64,000 nt of DNA, taken from positions 1 through 64,000 of IMG/VR virus record IMGVR_UViG_3300015371_000004, one strand, 5' to 3'. The DNA comes from a virus. This document shows, one piece after another, positions 25,478 to 35,434 of the stretch. Under the pieces are notes generated by a model. The model had not been told where the DNA came from, did no database searches, and saw nothing but the letters and a program-made list of their open reading frames with translations. Within the stretch, counting starts at the first letter, position 1. Each line of letters starts with the position of its first letter. A program made the translations under genes and the position numbers.

Positions 25478-28400
25478 ACAGGTCCAAAGGTGGTAAGCGT
25501 GTGCGTCACCCCGTTATAGCGATACTTGATACTAATCGTCGCATTCGGCGTCACCCCAGATCGAACCGTCCACCACGTGTCTTCAGACGGCGCCCCCGGG
25601 TCCGCGGTCAGCCCAACGAATGGAGGCGTACCCCCCGTTCCGGCTGCACCAAGAATTATTCCACCCGTATCCGGCGGTGTCCCGTCAGCTTGTGGCGGTT
25701 CAGTTCCCCAGTGCGGATTGCCGCTGATGTCCGGCCAGAGGTACCAGAACTTTCCAACCCCCAAACCCGAGCCCACGGCGCTCCGGTCTTGCAGACCAAG
25801 GTAGCCGGGGGCGCCGCTCGGGCCGTCAGTGTTCCGGTAAATATGAAGACCTGCGCCACGCCCGCTGCTCCCGTATCCGTACGAATAGATTTCTGCGTAG
25901 CCACCTTCTCCGGCGAGCCACCCACTAGGCGCGTGCACCGCGATGTCGAAGCCGACGCCCTTGGCGTATGTAATCGCGCTGCCCGGCACTTCATCCGTTT
26001 CCTGCTCGAAGCCCATCCCGATAAAGGAGGAGCCGGTCAGTGGGGATGGGCCGCCCTGATGCCAGATGTACCCGGGGCTTGGAGCACCGGCCAGATAGGT
26101 GCCGCCCGATAGCTCGCCGCCAAAATAGATATTGTTTGAGTTTCCCCCGATGTCCATCGCGATCGGGCCGTAGTTCGTCGCGAACGGATTGACGAGCTTG
26201 AGCAACGAGTACGACTGGATGTGGGTCAGTTCGAGCTGACCCTTGACCGTGTCCCACGTAAACTGGCTGTCACCGTCGAAGAAGCCGCTCGGGTTATGGA
26301 ACTGAACGGCCTTGACCGGCCCGCCCGGGACCACCGTGGTTCCGCTACCACCAAAGGACCCTGATCCGGTTGACGACAGGATGTGCCAGCTGTCCCCATG
26401 GATGACCGCATCAAAGCGCTGCAGCAGCACGCTGGCCATGGGGTTGAGCGTGATGTTGGCGTGCCCGTCGATATTGCCCGAGAACGGCTGAACGGTGACG
26501 ACACCTGCGGAGACGTTCTTGATAAAGAAGAGGCGGCCTCTCGACGTGAGAGGGAAGACCCGCAGGTTCGAGGGCGCAATCGCCGCGGTATCTGGCAGAT
26601 TGATCGTCCCGGTGCCCGCGTCGACAAAGAACGTCAGGAACTCGAACGAATTGCTGATCGCCGTCGTGTTGATGGTGTAGGGCAGCGATGTGACGCGCGA
26701 GTAGAGCCCGACGAGGCCGTCGAGCAGGGTCAGCCCGCTTATTTTATTGAAACTCTCACCTACCAGACCGGGGAGAAGAGTAATGCCTGCCGGTTCATAG
26801 TTGAGGTCCCATGTTGCTTGTGGAGTCGGGCCGGTGTCCCCCGGCGTGCCGTTCTTTCCCTTCCCCGTGAATCGGAGTCCGCCGGGTATGTCGGAGTGGC
26901 TCCCGATACCCGTACCCGCCGTGAAAAATATATCGGCGGGCGCATTCATCAAGATGCTTCCCAAGGAGCCCGTGATCCCGGTGCGCGAGCCATCTGTAGG
27001 AATAGCACCGGTGATGTTTTCGCCGAAAAGGTCGAAGGAGAAATCGAGCCCCCCGATCATCCCCATTTCGAGACGATTGGGGTCGGTCAGCCCTTTGAAG
27101 CTGCTTGGGCCAATGGAGTCCCGCGTGTACGGAAGGCCATTGTGGAGGATGGGCCCCGCGTTTCCGGCCACGAAGACCCAACCGCTCGTCTTCACCTCCC
27201 CAAGAAACGCATCAGGCTCGGACCAGAACAGCGGGCCGTAGAGAATGTGGTACGCGCCCCCACAGATACCGTTGTTCTCGTACTGCGCCGAGTACTGAGG
27301 CGGCGCCGGGCAGCACGGACATCCAGACGCGCCCCCAGCCGCGAGTGGGGTCGACCCGACGTTCGTCGTGGGGGACCCACGGAAGAGCAGGCCCTCCACC
27401 AGCGTAATAATGCGCTGAACGTCGTAGCCTTGGCTGTTGTCGGCCGTGACCGTCGTTTCGATGTTGACAACGGTGAAGACGCCGTTCAGACCCCGGATCG
27501 GGATGTTGATCGTCTGGTGCATCCCAATGCGCAGCCCGAGCTGTTTCGTGCGGTAGCGGACGCGCTTCGGGTTGGTGGCCGCTTGGTACTGCGCCAAGTA
27601 GTTATTGGCGAGCGTCTGCGCCGTCGCCAGATCGTAAGTGGTGTCGGCCGTGATGCGGACCGCACGCACGCCGCGAATCGCGATGTCGGCCGCGTCCTCC
27701 GCGATGACCGTGAACGGAACCTGATACTGGTAGGGGACATGGATCAGCACGCCCGAGCCCACAGGCCCCAGCGTCCGCGTGATCGTGTGGGTGGCGTCGT
27801 CGTAATGCCAGATCACACCCCCGGCCGTCGGTGCGCCGATCGACTCGCTGATCCCGCCGACGACCACGTACCCGTAGCCCACCGCGCCGCCGGTCGGGAC
27901 CCCATTCACCGACCCCGGCAGCCACCCGGCGATCGGGAAGTCCAGCGTCCACAGGTTGGTCGTGCCATCGCCGATGAAATTCTGATTGGGATGCTCGATG
28001 AGCTTCGGCGTGCCCCCTGCGACGAGCACCACCCGGTTGGGCCGCGCCGCGCCGCCGGGACGCCAGACTTGGATGTCCCCTTCAACAAAGCCGTCGCCCA
28101 TCGCGATGTTAAAGGGCGATGGGTTCGCGCCCGGCGGATACATCCGCAAGACCTTGTTGTAGTCGATCTCCCAGATCCACTGGGCCTCAGCCGCGAGCAC
28201 ATTCAGGAGGTCAAGGGCTGTGCGATTGTCGCCGATGAATCCCTTGATGGTCGGGCCGGTCGCCTGCGCCGGATCCAAGGTGACCCCGTTCCCGATGAAC
28301 GGCACCAGCTGCTGCAGCATCGCCTTGAGCGATTGCTCCGGGAAGGTCGCGTCGACATTGGCGAGGGCGGCATACGTCGAGAAATCAGTCGCGTCGATCG

Positions 28401-28659
28401 CAGTCTTGATAGGGACGTTGCCGATGTCGCCGAGGCCCGTCTCGTACGGCTCCACGATCAGGCCCCCGAAGATCCGGACGCCGTTCTCGGTTGCGATCAC
28501 TTCAGCGTCAGCCGGAGGGCGGTACGTCCCATCCTCCGACCGGATGGTCCCGGTCAGCTTCGCTGTGCCATTCAGCGATTCGACAATGCTGAAGCTGCCC
28601 TCGTCGAAGTAGACCGGGACCCCAGAGACCGCCGCGGTGTAGACCGGGCGGCTAGGCAT
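25474..28659 (-). CDS. baseplate hub / tail-associated fibre fusion
   Basis: 1061 aa from ATG 28659. The first about 420 residues read as a gp27/Tal-like hub (VPVYFDEGSFSIVESLNG, RIFGGLIVEPYE, then a long beta/alpha part). From about residue 530 on there are fibre-type repeats (e.g. AVQFHNPSGFFDGDSQFTWD) and a collagen-like Gly/Pro content. Likely joins the tail tip to the adhesion apparatus. It sits next to a glycosyltransferase and before the fibre protein. Confidence 0.65.
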   Translation of the reverse strand: MPSRPVYTAAVSGVPVYFDEGSFSIVESLNGTAKLTGTIRSEDGTYRPPADAEVIATENGVRIFGGLIVEPYETGLGDIGNVPIKTAIDATDFSTYAALANVDATFPEQSLKAMLQQLVPFIGNGVTLDPAQATGPTIKGFIGDNRTALDLLNVLAAEAQWIWEIDYNKVLRMYPPGANPSPFNIAMGDGFVEGDIQVWRPGGAARPNRVVLVAGGTPKLIEHPNQNFIGDGTTNLWTLDFPIAGWLPGSVNGVPTGGAVGYGYVVVGGISESIGAPTAGGVIWHYDDATHTITRTLGPVGSGVLIHVPYQYQVPFTVIAEDAADIAIRGVRAVRITADTTYDLATAQTLANNYLAQYQAATNPKRVRYRTKQLGLRIGMHQTINIPIRGLNGVFTVVNIETTVTADNSQGYDVQRIITLVEGLLFRGSPTTNVGSTPLAAGGASGCPCCPAPPQYSAQYENNGICGGAYHILYGPLFWSEPDAFLGEVKTSGWVFVAGNAGPILHNGLPYTRDSIGPSSFKGLTDPNRLEMGMIGGLDFSFDLFGENITGAIPTDGSRTGITGSLGSILMNAPADIFFTAGTGIGSHSDIPGGLRFTGKGKNGTPGDTGPTPQATWDLNYEPAGITLLPGLVGESFNKISGLTLLDGLVGLYSRVTSLPYTINTTAISNSFEFLTFFVDAGTGTINLPDTAAIAPSNLRVFPLTSRGRLFFIKNVSAGVVTVQPFSGNIDGHANITLNPMASVLLQRFDAVIHGDSWHILSSTGSGSFGGSGTTVVPGGPVKAVQFHNPSGFFDGDSQFTWDTVKGQLELTHIQSYSLLKLVNPFATNYGPIAMDIGGNSNNIYFGGELSGGTYLAGAPSPGYIWHQGGPSPLTGSSFIGMGFEQETDEVPGSAITYAKGVGFDIAVHAPSGWLAGEGGYAEIYSYGYGSSGRGAGLHIYRNTDGPSGAPGYLGLQDRSAVGSGLGVGKFWYLWPDISGNPHWGTEPPQADGTPPDTGGIILGAAGTGGTPPFVGLTADPGAPSEDTWWTVRSGVTPNATISIKYRYNGVTHTLTTFGPV

Positions 28660-29731
28660 AGGCAGGCTCCGCAACGAGTTGATGCAAGGCCTTGACCCAG
28701 ACCTGCCCGTGGGCCGGGCCCCAATGTCGCCAGACGTACGCCTTGGCCGCCGCGCCCATCGCGCGCCGCCGGTGGGCATCGGTCACGAGGGACGTCAGCG
28801 CCGCATACCACTCGGCGCCGGTTCGACAGAGCAGCCCGGTCTCCCCATGCGTGATGACCCGGTAGGGCTCGCACGCCGAAGCAATAGTCGGGACGCCCAG
28901 CGCCGAGTATTCGAGATACTTCAGCGGGCTCTTGCTGCGGTTGAATGCCGTGTTGAGGAGCGGCGCCAGCCCGATGTCGAAGTCGAGATACTTGAGGGTG
29001 CGCGGGTACTGCGCAAACTCGACTCCGGCCATGATCTGAACCCGGGATGGCGACAGGGGCTTGAGCAGCTGCGGGATACACCCAAAAAAGCGCAGCACCA
29101 CCTGCGGCTGCTGCTTCAGCAGCTCAAGGATCGCGGGGACGGCCACACAGAAGTCACTTTCATGCGTCGGCGATCCCTGCCAGCCGATCACCACCTGCCC
29201 GGGCTCGCGCGCGGCCGTGGTCGTGACCGCCCGCTGCACGTCCTCGCCCCACAGCTCGTGACGCAGATGGTTGGGAGCCACGATGACCCGGCCCGGGTCG
29301 ACGGCCGCGTGCTCCACCACGCAGGCCTTCAGGGTCTCGGTCGACACGAGAATCAGGTCGCTCGCTTGGATCAGCCGGGTGGAGCGCCGCTTCGTCTCGG
29401 TCTGCCCCCACACCGAAAACGCCGGATTAGCGTAGGCAATATTGAAGAGGTCGTCGTCCACTTCGTACACGGTCTTGACGCCGTGGTGCCGACAGGCCGC
29501 CATCCAGAGTTCCGCGACTGGCAGCGCTGGGCGCTGAAACACGACCGCCTTGTAGGTTGGCAGCTGGCTCATCAGCTGCCGGTGGGCTTCGGGATGGTCG
29601 ACCACCAACTGCTGGAGCAGGAAGGTCAGGTCATAGCCCGCATTCTTGAGCGCAAACGAGGGCGTGTACATCCGGTAGGCCCCACACCCCGACACATCGG
29701 CCGCAAAGAGAAGCAGACGTCCCCGCGTCAC
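28652..29731 (-). CDS. GT4-type glycosyltransferase in the tail cluster
   Basis: 359 aa. GT-B fold: N-terminal Rossmann half, EVDDDLFNI, then a C-terminal half with VIGWQGSPTHESDF, DIGLAPLLNTAFNRSKSPLK, LEYSALGVPTIAS and HGETGLL. These are family-4 sugar-nucleotide binding features (EPYRVITHGETG region as the E-x7-E area). No membrane segment. Overlaps the tape measure by 4 bp and the hub by 8 bp. A second paralogue lies at 46.2-47.3 kb. Glycosylation of virion proteins is the likely role; substrate unknown. Confidence 0.8.
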   Translation of the reverse strand: MTRGRLLLFAADVSGCGAYRMYTPSFALKNAGYDLTFLLQQLVVDHPEAHRQLMSQLPTYKAVVFQRPALPVAELWMAACRHHGVKTVYEVDDDLFNIAYANPAFSVWGQTETKRRSTRLIQASDLILVSTETLKACVVEHAAVDPGRVIVAPNHLRHELWGEDVQRAVTTTAAREPGQVVIGWQGSPTHESDFCVAVPAILELLKQQPQVVLRFFGCIPQLLKPLSPSRVQIMAGVEFAQYPRTLKYLDFDIGLAPLLNTAFNRSKSPLKYLEYSALGVPTIASACEPYRVITHGETGLLCRTGAEWYAALTSLVTDAHRRRAMGAAAKAYVWRHWGPAHGQVWVKALHQLVAEPAYA

Positions 29732-32700
29732 GGGGTGATGCTCTGCTGATGGGCGACGTTGGCCTGATAGGTGGTGACCGCGCTGCCGATCGCCTTCCCG
29801 TCGAGCGACATTTTGGTCTCCGCAGGCAGGACTTCCACCTGTACAACCGGGGTCGGCACCGCCGGGACGTCCGGCCGGGGCAGGTCCGGCTGCCGGGCAA
29901 TGTCGTCGAGCGACTTCTGAATCGCCGCGGTGTCGATCGTGACCTGCCGCTCGATCGCCGCGCGCGACGCCGCATTCTCGATGGCGTGGAAGTCCGAGAT
30001 CGCCAGATCCCGGAGGGCCCGGAACTCCTGCTGCGCCTCGATGGTCCGGTTAATGAGCTGCTTCATACCGGTCGGCGAACTGCCCTCGGCCGCGCGAGTC
30101 GCCGCACCTTCGGCCTTCCGTCCCGCTTCGACCGCTGTCTCGCCCATCTCGAAGAAGGCGCGATCCGCCTCCTCCGTCCTCCGTTTGAGCGCTAGTACGG
30201 CCTGCTCGGCTTCGCTCAGGCCGCCCTTGACCTTCGGCATCCCCATGTTCGGGTCGTTGTTGGCGTCCGACGCGGCCTTCCGGGCGTTCTGGTAGGCCTC
30301 CGGGAGCTTGGCGCCAATCGCGTCAGCGATCGCCAACAGCACATCGAGAATCTGGTGGTTGACGTCCTGCATGTGGTCGCCGACGACACCCTGCTCGATG
30401 CCCATGTTGATGAGGTTCTGGGTCGCCTCGTCGGTCGCGAACCCGAACTTCTTCTGGGCCTCGTAGAGGGCCTGCAGCGTCGGCTGCATGAGCATGAGGA
30501 TCTGGTCTGAGGCGACCCCGCGCTCTTCGAGCGTCTTGAACAGATCGCTCGCGCTTTGCCCCATGGCCTGAAACAGCTCTTGGGTGATCCCGCCGCTCTG
30601 CGAGAGACCCTGCAGGACGGCCACAATGCCTGACAGGGACGTCGCGATGTCCTCGTTGTCCTTGATGGTCTGCCGGAACTGGAGGAGCTTCTGGAAAGCC
30701 CCGTCGGCCTCCAGCCCCAAGACCTGCTGGGCCTCGGCCAGCCCATCGAGCGCTGGGGCAATCGCGTTGATCGCCTGCACGATGTCGCCCGTATCGGCCA
30801 AGACGCCAGCAAAGACGGTGACCGCGACCGTCCCCATACGCGTGAAGGCCGCCTGTGCGTTGTCGAGGGCCTTGGCGACCTCATCGAAGGTCTTGCCCGA
30901 GAGCCATGTCATCAGGCCCGGGGCGCCTTCCGGCTCTGTCTGATACTTCTTGAACTGGTCGACCAAGAATTGGGTCTGGGTCCCCTTGAAGCCACCCTCT
31001 TGGGCCGCCTTGAACCCAGCCGCCAAGGCATCGGCCTCTTCCTTGCCCATCCCCTTGAGGATGTCGGCGAACGACCGGTCCAGTCCCAGCTGGAACCCCT
31101 TGACCATGGTCTGCAGGCCGCCAGCGGCCGTCGCCAGCCCGGCCAGCCGCTTCTCCTGCTCTTCAAGGAGGGTGTTCAGGATCTTGGCTTGCTCGTTGAC
31201 CTCCTTGAGGTCGCCCGCGTCGACCGCCAGCTGGAGCTTGGCCATGGACAGGCCGACCAGATCCATCTGCTTCCGGAGGGAGTCCGCAGAGCCTGCCGCC
31301 TTGACCAGCTCGTCAAAGGCCTTGGTCGACTCGATCTGGCCGACGAGCTTGGTGGCATCGGCCATCCACTGCTTGTTGGCCTCGATGTCGTGCTTGCCGA
31401 TGACGTTCTGCGCGCGGGACTGCAGCTCCCGAATCTTGTCCGCGAATTTCGCAGGGGCATCTGACAACAGGGCGTCGGTCATGTCATCGAGGCCCTTGAA
31501 GCCGAGGGCCTCGATAAACGCCTGACGGTTGTTCTTGGTGACGTTGGTCCGCGCGCGGACGATCCCCGTGACGCCGCCCGCAATCGCCCCCGCCGCGATC
31601 CCCAGCGGGTTCCCACCCGTGAGCGCCGCCCCGGCCAAGGCGCCCGAGCCTACCCCGAACGCGGTGGCGCCTGCGCCGCGGCCAAAGAACTTCTCGCCCA
31701 GCCGTTCGAGGGCGTAGCCCGCCCCGGCCCCGAGCCCGACGCCAATGATGTTGGTGAGCGCCGCCTGCGAGATCCCGCCAGCCGCCCCACCAGCCGCGCT
31801 TCCACCTCCGGCGCCGAACATCCCCGCGAAGCCGCCGCCCGCATTGATGGTCGAGAGCGGCAGCCCGCCCGGTCCCCGGCCTCCCCCGGTGATGGCACCC
31901 ACCAGCGACTGGAGGAGGCCTCCGAACCCTCCCCCCTTCCCGCCGCCCATGACCATCTGGGCGAAGCCCTCGATCCAGCGCTTGACGATCGAATCGACGA
32001 TCGAGAAGAAGGCCTGCTGCAGGCTCTTGACGATGTCGAGGAGCGCCTCCTTCCACGACTTGGCGTGGACGATAATTGCGGCGAAGGCCTGCGAGATCGA
32101 GCTGACAATGCTGGCGTAGATCGTGATGATGGCCTGATTGAGCAGCGAGGCCTCCCGCAGGATCTGGGCGTTGGTCTGCTTGTTGGCCTCCACGACCTTG
32201 GCCTGTGTCGCCCGGATTTGGGTGACCTCGTCCTGACGCATGGCGGCGCGGCGAGCGGCATCATCGTTGGCCGCGTCCTCAATCGCGCGGAAGGCGTCTA
32301 CGGCGTCGACATAGATCCCCTGCAGCTCGTTGGCGATTTCCGTGCGCTGGCCGCGGACGGCTTCCTCCAGCTCGCCGATCGACTTCCCGCGGGTCGCCTC
32401 GATCGCCCGCTGAATCTTCTCGATGGCCGTCATCTCGGTCGCCGCGATGTTGATGCGGACGAGCGAGCGCTCCTTGGCTTCGGCCAGCTCGCGCTCAGCG
32501 GCGCGCGTCCGATCGAAGATGGCGCGGTACTCGGCGGCCGTCTGATCTTCGAGGGCCTGCGCCTGCTTGTCGAGCGAGCGGATCAGGTCCTCGTAGTACC
32601 GATTGTTCTGGGTAATTTTCTGGGACGTTTCGTCCTTCTTGGCGGTCACCGTCCGGTCGTAGAGATCGCGCTCAATCCCGTAGAGCTGGTCGGACAGGTT

Positions 32701-35421
32701 GCGCTGCTCGTCGATGAGCGCACGGTTGGACGCCTCGGTCATCTTCAGCAGGTCGTCTTGGAGCTTGGAGACCCCCTCGGACGCCAAGACTTCGAAGGCC
32801 GCCGCCAGCTCCTTGGCCTTGTCCCGCCACTTGTCGAGCGTCTCGGCCAGCTGGATCCGCCGCAGGTCTTCGAGCTGGTCGAGCAGATCCTTGTACTGCT
32901 TCTTCTGCTCGGCCGTCAGGGTGTTCATCTTTTCGAGGGTTTCCCGCGCCCTGAGCAGGCGACCCGCGTAATCCTCCGATCCCGTCGCGACGTCCTTGAA
33001 GGCGATCTGCAGGCCGCGGAGCTGAGCGGCCAACGACTTCGAATCTCCAGCCACGCTCTCGGCGGTTGACTCCGTGACCTTCCGGAGACGCTCCTGCTCC
33101 TGCGTGACCTTCTTGGTGTGGGCCTCCCACGCGTTCTCCACCTCGGCCAAGAGCGACTTGATCTTGTCGGGGGCCATCGCGTTCAGCACGTTTTCGTCGT
33201 AGGACTTCTTCGCGATCTGGAACGCTTCCTTGAGCGTTGTCCCCAGCGCGCTGTACTTCCGCCGGGCCTCGTCAAGGTCAGCAGAGACGAACGACCGGTC
33301 CCGGGCTTTCCGGGCCTCGTCGTCCGTCGCAATGGTCAGGTCTTCAACGGTCTGCTTGAGCTGGCGAACTTTGGATTCGGCCTGCAGCCACTGGGCCCCG
33401 GTTTGGCCGAGCACCTTCTCTTGGGCTTTCAAGGCCCCGCTCACGTCCTCGACCGCGTCCGTCGAGGCGACCCATGCGTCGATGGAGTCCTTGCGGCGCG
33501 CCGTCAGCTGCTTGTCGGCCTCGACCGCCGCCCGCAGCGTGTTCACCCGACCCTCTTCCGCCTTCTGCGCCGCTTCGACGGCCTGCAGGGTCGCTTCGGC
33601 CTCGGTCAGTTCGACTTGCTTGTTCGCGAGGATCTGACGCAGCGCCTCCTTCCGTTTCTCGATGTTGGCGTCAATGATGGCGTTCAGGGCCTTGAGATCG
33701 ACGCCCTCTGCTCGGATGGCGCTGGCCACCGCGGGGGCGATTTTGACCAGCTCCTCCGCCGACCGGAACAGGCGGCCATGGGCGCTGGTGTTCCCGTCGA
33801 TCACGACCGAGAAGCGATCCAGCTCGGCGCTGGTCAGGTGAGTTTTATCCGCAAGGGCCAGCAGCTCTTTCTGGTACTTCGTCGCCGACTCCGCCGCTTC
33901 GTTGACTTTCTTCCGCTGATTCTCCAGCGCGATAATTGATGCCTGCGCGTCGGCGGCCTGCTCGTCCAGCGACACGCCCGCGTCCTCGACCGTCCCGCTG
34001 TAATAGACCCAAATGGCTGCTGCGGCGGCCAAGGCCAGCCCGATAGCCCCAAGGGCAACGTTCAACCCGCCGAAGGCCGCGATGGCAGCCCTGACAATGT
34101 TCGTCCCGGCCGCCATCTCGGCAAAGAAGACCGCGAATGCCCCTCGCAGCTTGATCACCAGATCGATGGTCTGCAGGAACTTCGCGCCTGCAAGGGCCGC
34201 CGAGAACGCGGCCATAACCGTCGTGGCCACCGCTATGGCCGTCACGAAAGCCTGTACGTTGGGCGGCAGATCGATCCAGAACTTCAGGAAGGCCGTGCCG
34301 GTCTGGACCACGAGGAGCATGGTCGGGAGGAGCGCCTTGCCGAGCTTCTCCTCGGCCGTCTCGACGAAGCGGGCAAACGAGCCCATCTGCTTGCCTGCGG
34401 TCTCCATGGCTGACTCGTAGGCGCCGGTGACCTTCTCGGCCTCTTGCAGGATTTTGTTGACGAAGGCCTGCCGCTTTTCGAGGGCGTCCAGCTGCTGCCA
34501 CGTCTTGCCGACGGTCTCGGCGTACTCCTGATAAATCTGCCTGAGGCCCGTGACGATCCCGACCTGCCGGAGGAGCAGCGGCTGCTGGACCTGAATCGCC
34601 GCGGTCAGCCGCTGGAACGTCTGGGACGAATTCTCCCCGGCGACCACGGCCAAGTCTTGGGCCGCGCGCGCGATCTTGGCCGCATCGGCCACGTTCAGGT
34701 TGGCCTGCGCAAAGGCCAGTACCGATTGCCGGGCTTCAATCGACGTGATGCCCAGCTTCTCGATCGCCTTGGCCTGCGCCTCCATTTCCAGCGAACTGGT
34801 CCGGCCATTCTGCCCCAAGGTCTTGATGACCACGTCAAGCGTCTGAATCCGGGCCGCCAGCGACCCGGAGTGCTCCAGCAGCGCCAAGAGCCCCACCGAG
34901 AGGGCGCTGAAGACGACCGACACGGCCAGCGCGGACGTCCGGAGAGATTCCATCGTGCTGACCGTCTGGCCCCCGGTCTGGTTCAGGAGCCCGTAGGCGG
35001 TGTTCAGCGACTGCACCTGAGCGGCCTGCTCCTTGGTGACAACCGTCCCGGCCTTCATCGAGTTGTTGAGGTTGGTGAGCTGCTGCCCGGTGATGGTCGC
35101 GCCGCCCACGAGCGCGTTGGTATGGACGACGAGCTGTTTGAAGGCGTCCGACTGGAGCTGCGTGATGGTCGTGCCGACCTTCATCTGGTCGGCGAGGATC
35201 GACCAGCCCTGCGCGCTCTTGGCGACAAACTCGGCGGCCTGTCGCGACTGCTGGGTGAGGGCTGTGAGGGCGTCGACTTGCTGCTTGGCGGCCGGGGCCG
35301 TCCCGGCCATCTTCTGACTGGCCTGCTGAGACTTGCTGGCCAGATCGGTCAGCGCGTCGCCAAAGTTCTTGACGACGAGGGAGCCTTGATCGTCAACGTC
35401 GATGACCGCGAGGATCGCCAC
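29728..35421 (-). CDS. tape-measure protein
   Basis: 1897 aa, almost wholly helical with long charged coiled coils (about 580-1130) and hydrophobic segments (LLALLEHSGSL near 180; FVTAIAVATTVMAAFSAALA near 400; ITIYASIVSSISQAFAAI near 1110). Gly/Ala-rich stretches around 1150-1270 resemble those of other tape measures. At about 0.15 nm per residue it predicts a tail near 280 nm. Located directly after the frameshifted chaperones, as usual. Confidence 0.9.
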   Translation of the reverse strand: MAILAVIDVDDQGSLVVKNFGDALTDLASKSQQASQKMAGTAPAAKQQVDALTALTQQSRQAAEFVAKSAQGWSILADQMKVGTTITQLQSDAFKQLVVHTNALVGGATITGQQLTNLNNSMKAGTVVTKEQAAQVQSLNTAYGLLNQTGGQTVSTMESLRTSALAVSVVFSALSVGLLALLEHSGSLAARIQTLDVVIKTLGQNGRTSSLEMEAQAKAIEKLGITSIEARQSVLAFAQANLNVADAAKIARAAQDLAVVAGENSSQTFQRLTAAIQVQQPLLLRQVGIVTGLRQIYQEYAETVGKTWQQLDALEKRQAFVNKILQEAEKVTGAYESAMETAGKQMGSFARFVETAEEKLGKALLPTMLLVVQTGTAFLKFWIDLPPNVQAFVTAIAVATTVMAAFSAALAGAKFLQTIDLVIKLRGAFAVFFAEMAAGTNIVRAAIAAFGGLNVALGAIGLALAAAAAIWVYYSGTVEDAGVSLDEQAADAQASIIALENQRKKVNEAAESATKYQKELLALADKTHLTSAELDRFSVVIDGNTSAHGRLFRSAEELVKIAPAVASAIRAEGVDLKALNAIIDANIEKRKEALRQILANKQVELTEAEATLQAVEAAQKAEEGRVNTLRAAVEADKQLTARRKDSIDAWVASTDAVEDVSGALKAQEKVLGQTGAQWLQAESKVRQLKQTVEDLTIATDDEARKARDRSFVSADLDEARRKYSALGTTLKEAFQIAKKSYDENVLNAMAPDKIKSLLAEVENAWEAHTKKVTQEQERLRKVTESTAESVAGDSKSLAAQLRGLQIAFKDVATGSEDYAGRLLRARETLEKMNTLTAEQKKQYKDLLDQLEDLRRIQLAETLDKWRDKAKELAAAFEVLASEGVSKLQDDLLKMTEASNRALIDEQRNLSDQLYGIERDLYDRTVTAKKDETSQKITQNNRYYEDLIRSLDKQAQALEDQTAAEYRAIFDRTRAAERELAEAKERSLVRINIAATEMTAIEKIQRAIEATRGKSIGELEEAVRGQRTEIANELQGIYVDAVDAFRAIEDAANDDAARRAAMRQDEVTQIRATQAKVVEANKQTNAQILREASLLNQAIITIYASIVSSISQAFAAIIVHAKSWKEALLDIVKSLQQAFFSIVDSIVKRWIEGFAQMVMGGGKGGGFGGLLQSLVGAITGGGRGPGGLPLSTINAGGGFAGMFGAGGGSAAGGAAGGISQAALTNIIGVGLGAGAGYALERLGEKFFGRGAGATAFGVGSGALAGAALTGGNPLGIAAGAIAGGVTGIVRARTNVTKNNRQAFIEALGFKGLDDMTDALLSDAPAKFADKIRELQSRAQNVIGKHDIEANKQWMADATKLVGQIESTKAFDELVKAAGSADSLRKQMDLVGLSMAKLQLAVDAGDLKEVNEQAKILNTLLEEQEKRLAGLATAAGGLQTMVKGFQLGLDRSFADILKGMGKEEADALAAGFKAAQEGGFKGTQTQFLVDQFKKYQTEPEGAPGLMTWLSGKTFDEVAKALDNAQAAFTRMGTVAVTVFAGVLADTGDIVQAINAIAPALDGLAEAQQVLGLEADGAFQKLLQFRQTIKDNEDIATSLSGIVAVLQGLSQSGGITQELFQAMGQSASDLFKTLEERGVASDQILMLMQPTLQALYEAQKKFGFATDEATQNLINMGIEQGVVGDHMQDVNHQILDVLLAIADAIGAKLPEAYQNARKAASDANNDPNMGMPKVKGGLSEAEQAVLALKRRTEEADRAFFEMGETAVEAGRKAEGAATRAAEGSSPTGMKQLINRTIEAQQEFRALRDLAISDFHAIENAASRAAIERQVTIDTAAIQKSLDDIARQPDLPRPDVPAVPTPVVQVEVLPAETKMSLDGKAIGSAVTTYQANVAHQQSITP

Positions 35422-35434
35422 GTGTCGTCGTCCC

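Noticed and set aside
26383-28695. Very long open frame (770 codons) on the plus strand
   Set aside because: It lies opposite the hub/fibre gene, is Arg/Asp/His-rich as expected of an antisense frame in GC-rich DNA, and has no ribosome site or family signs.
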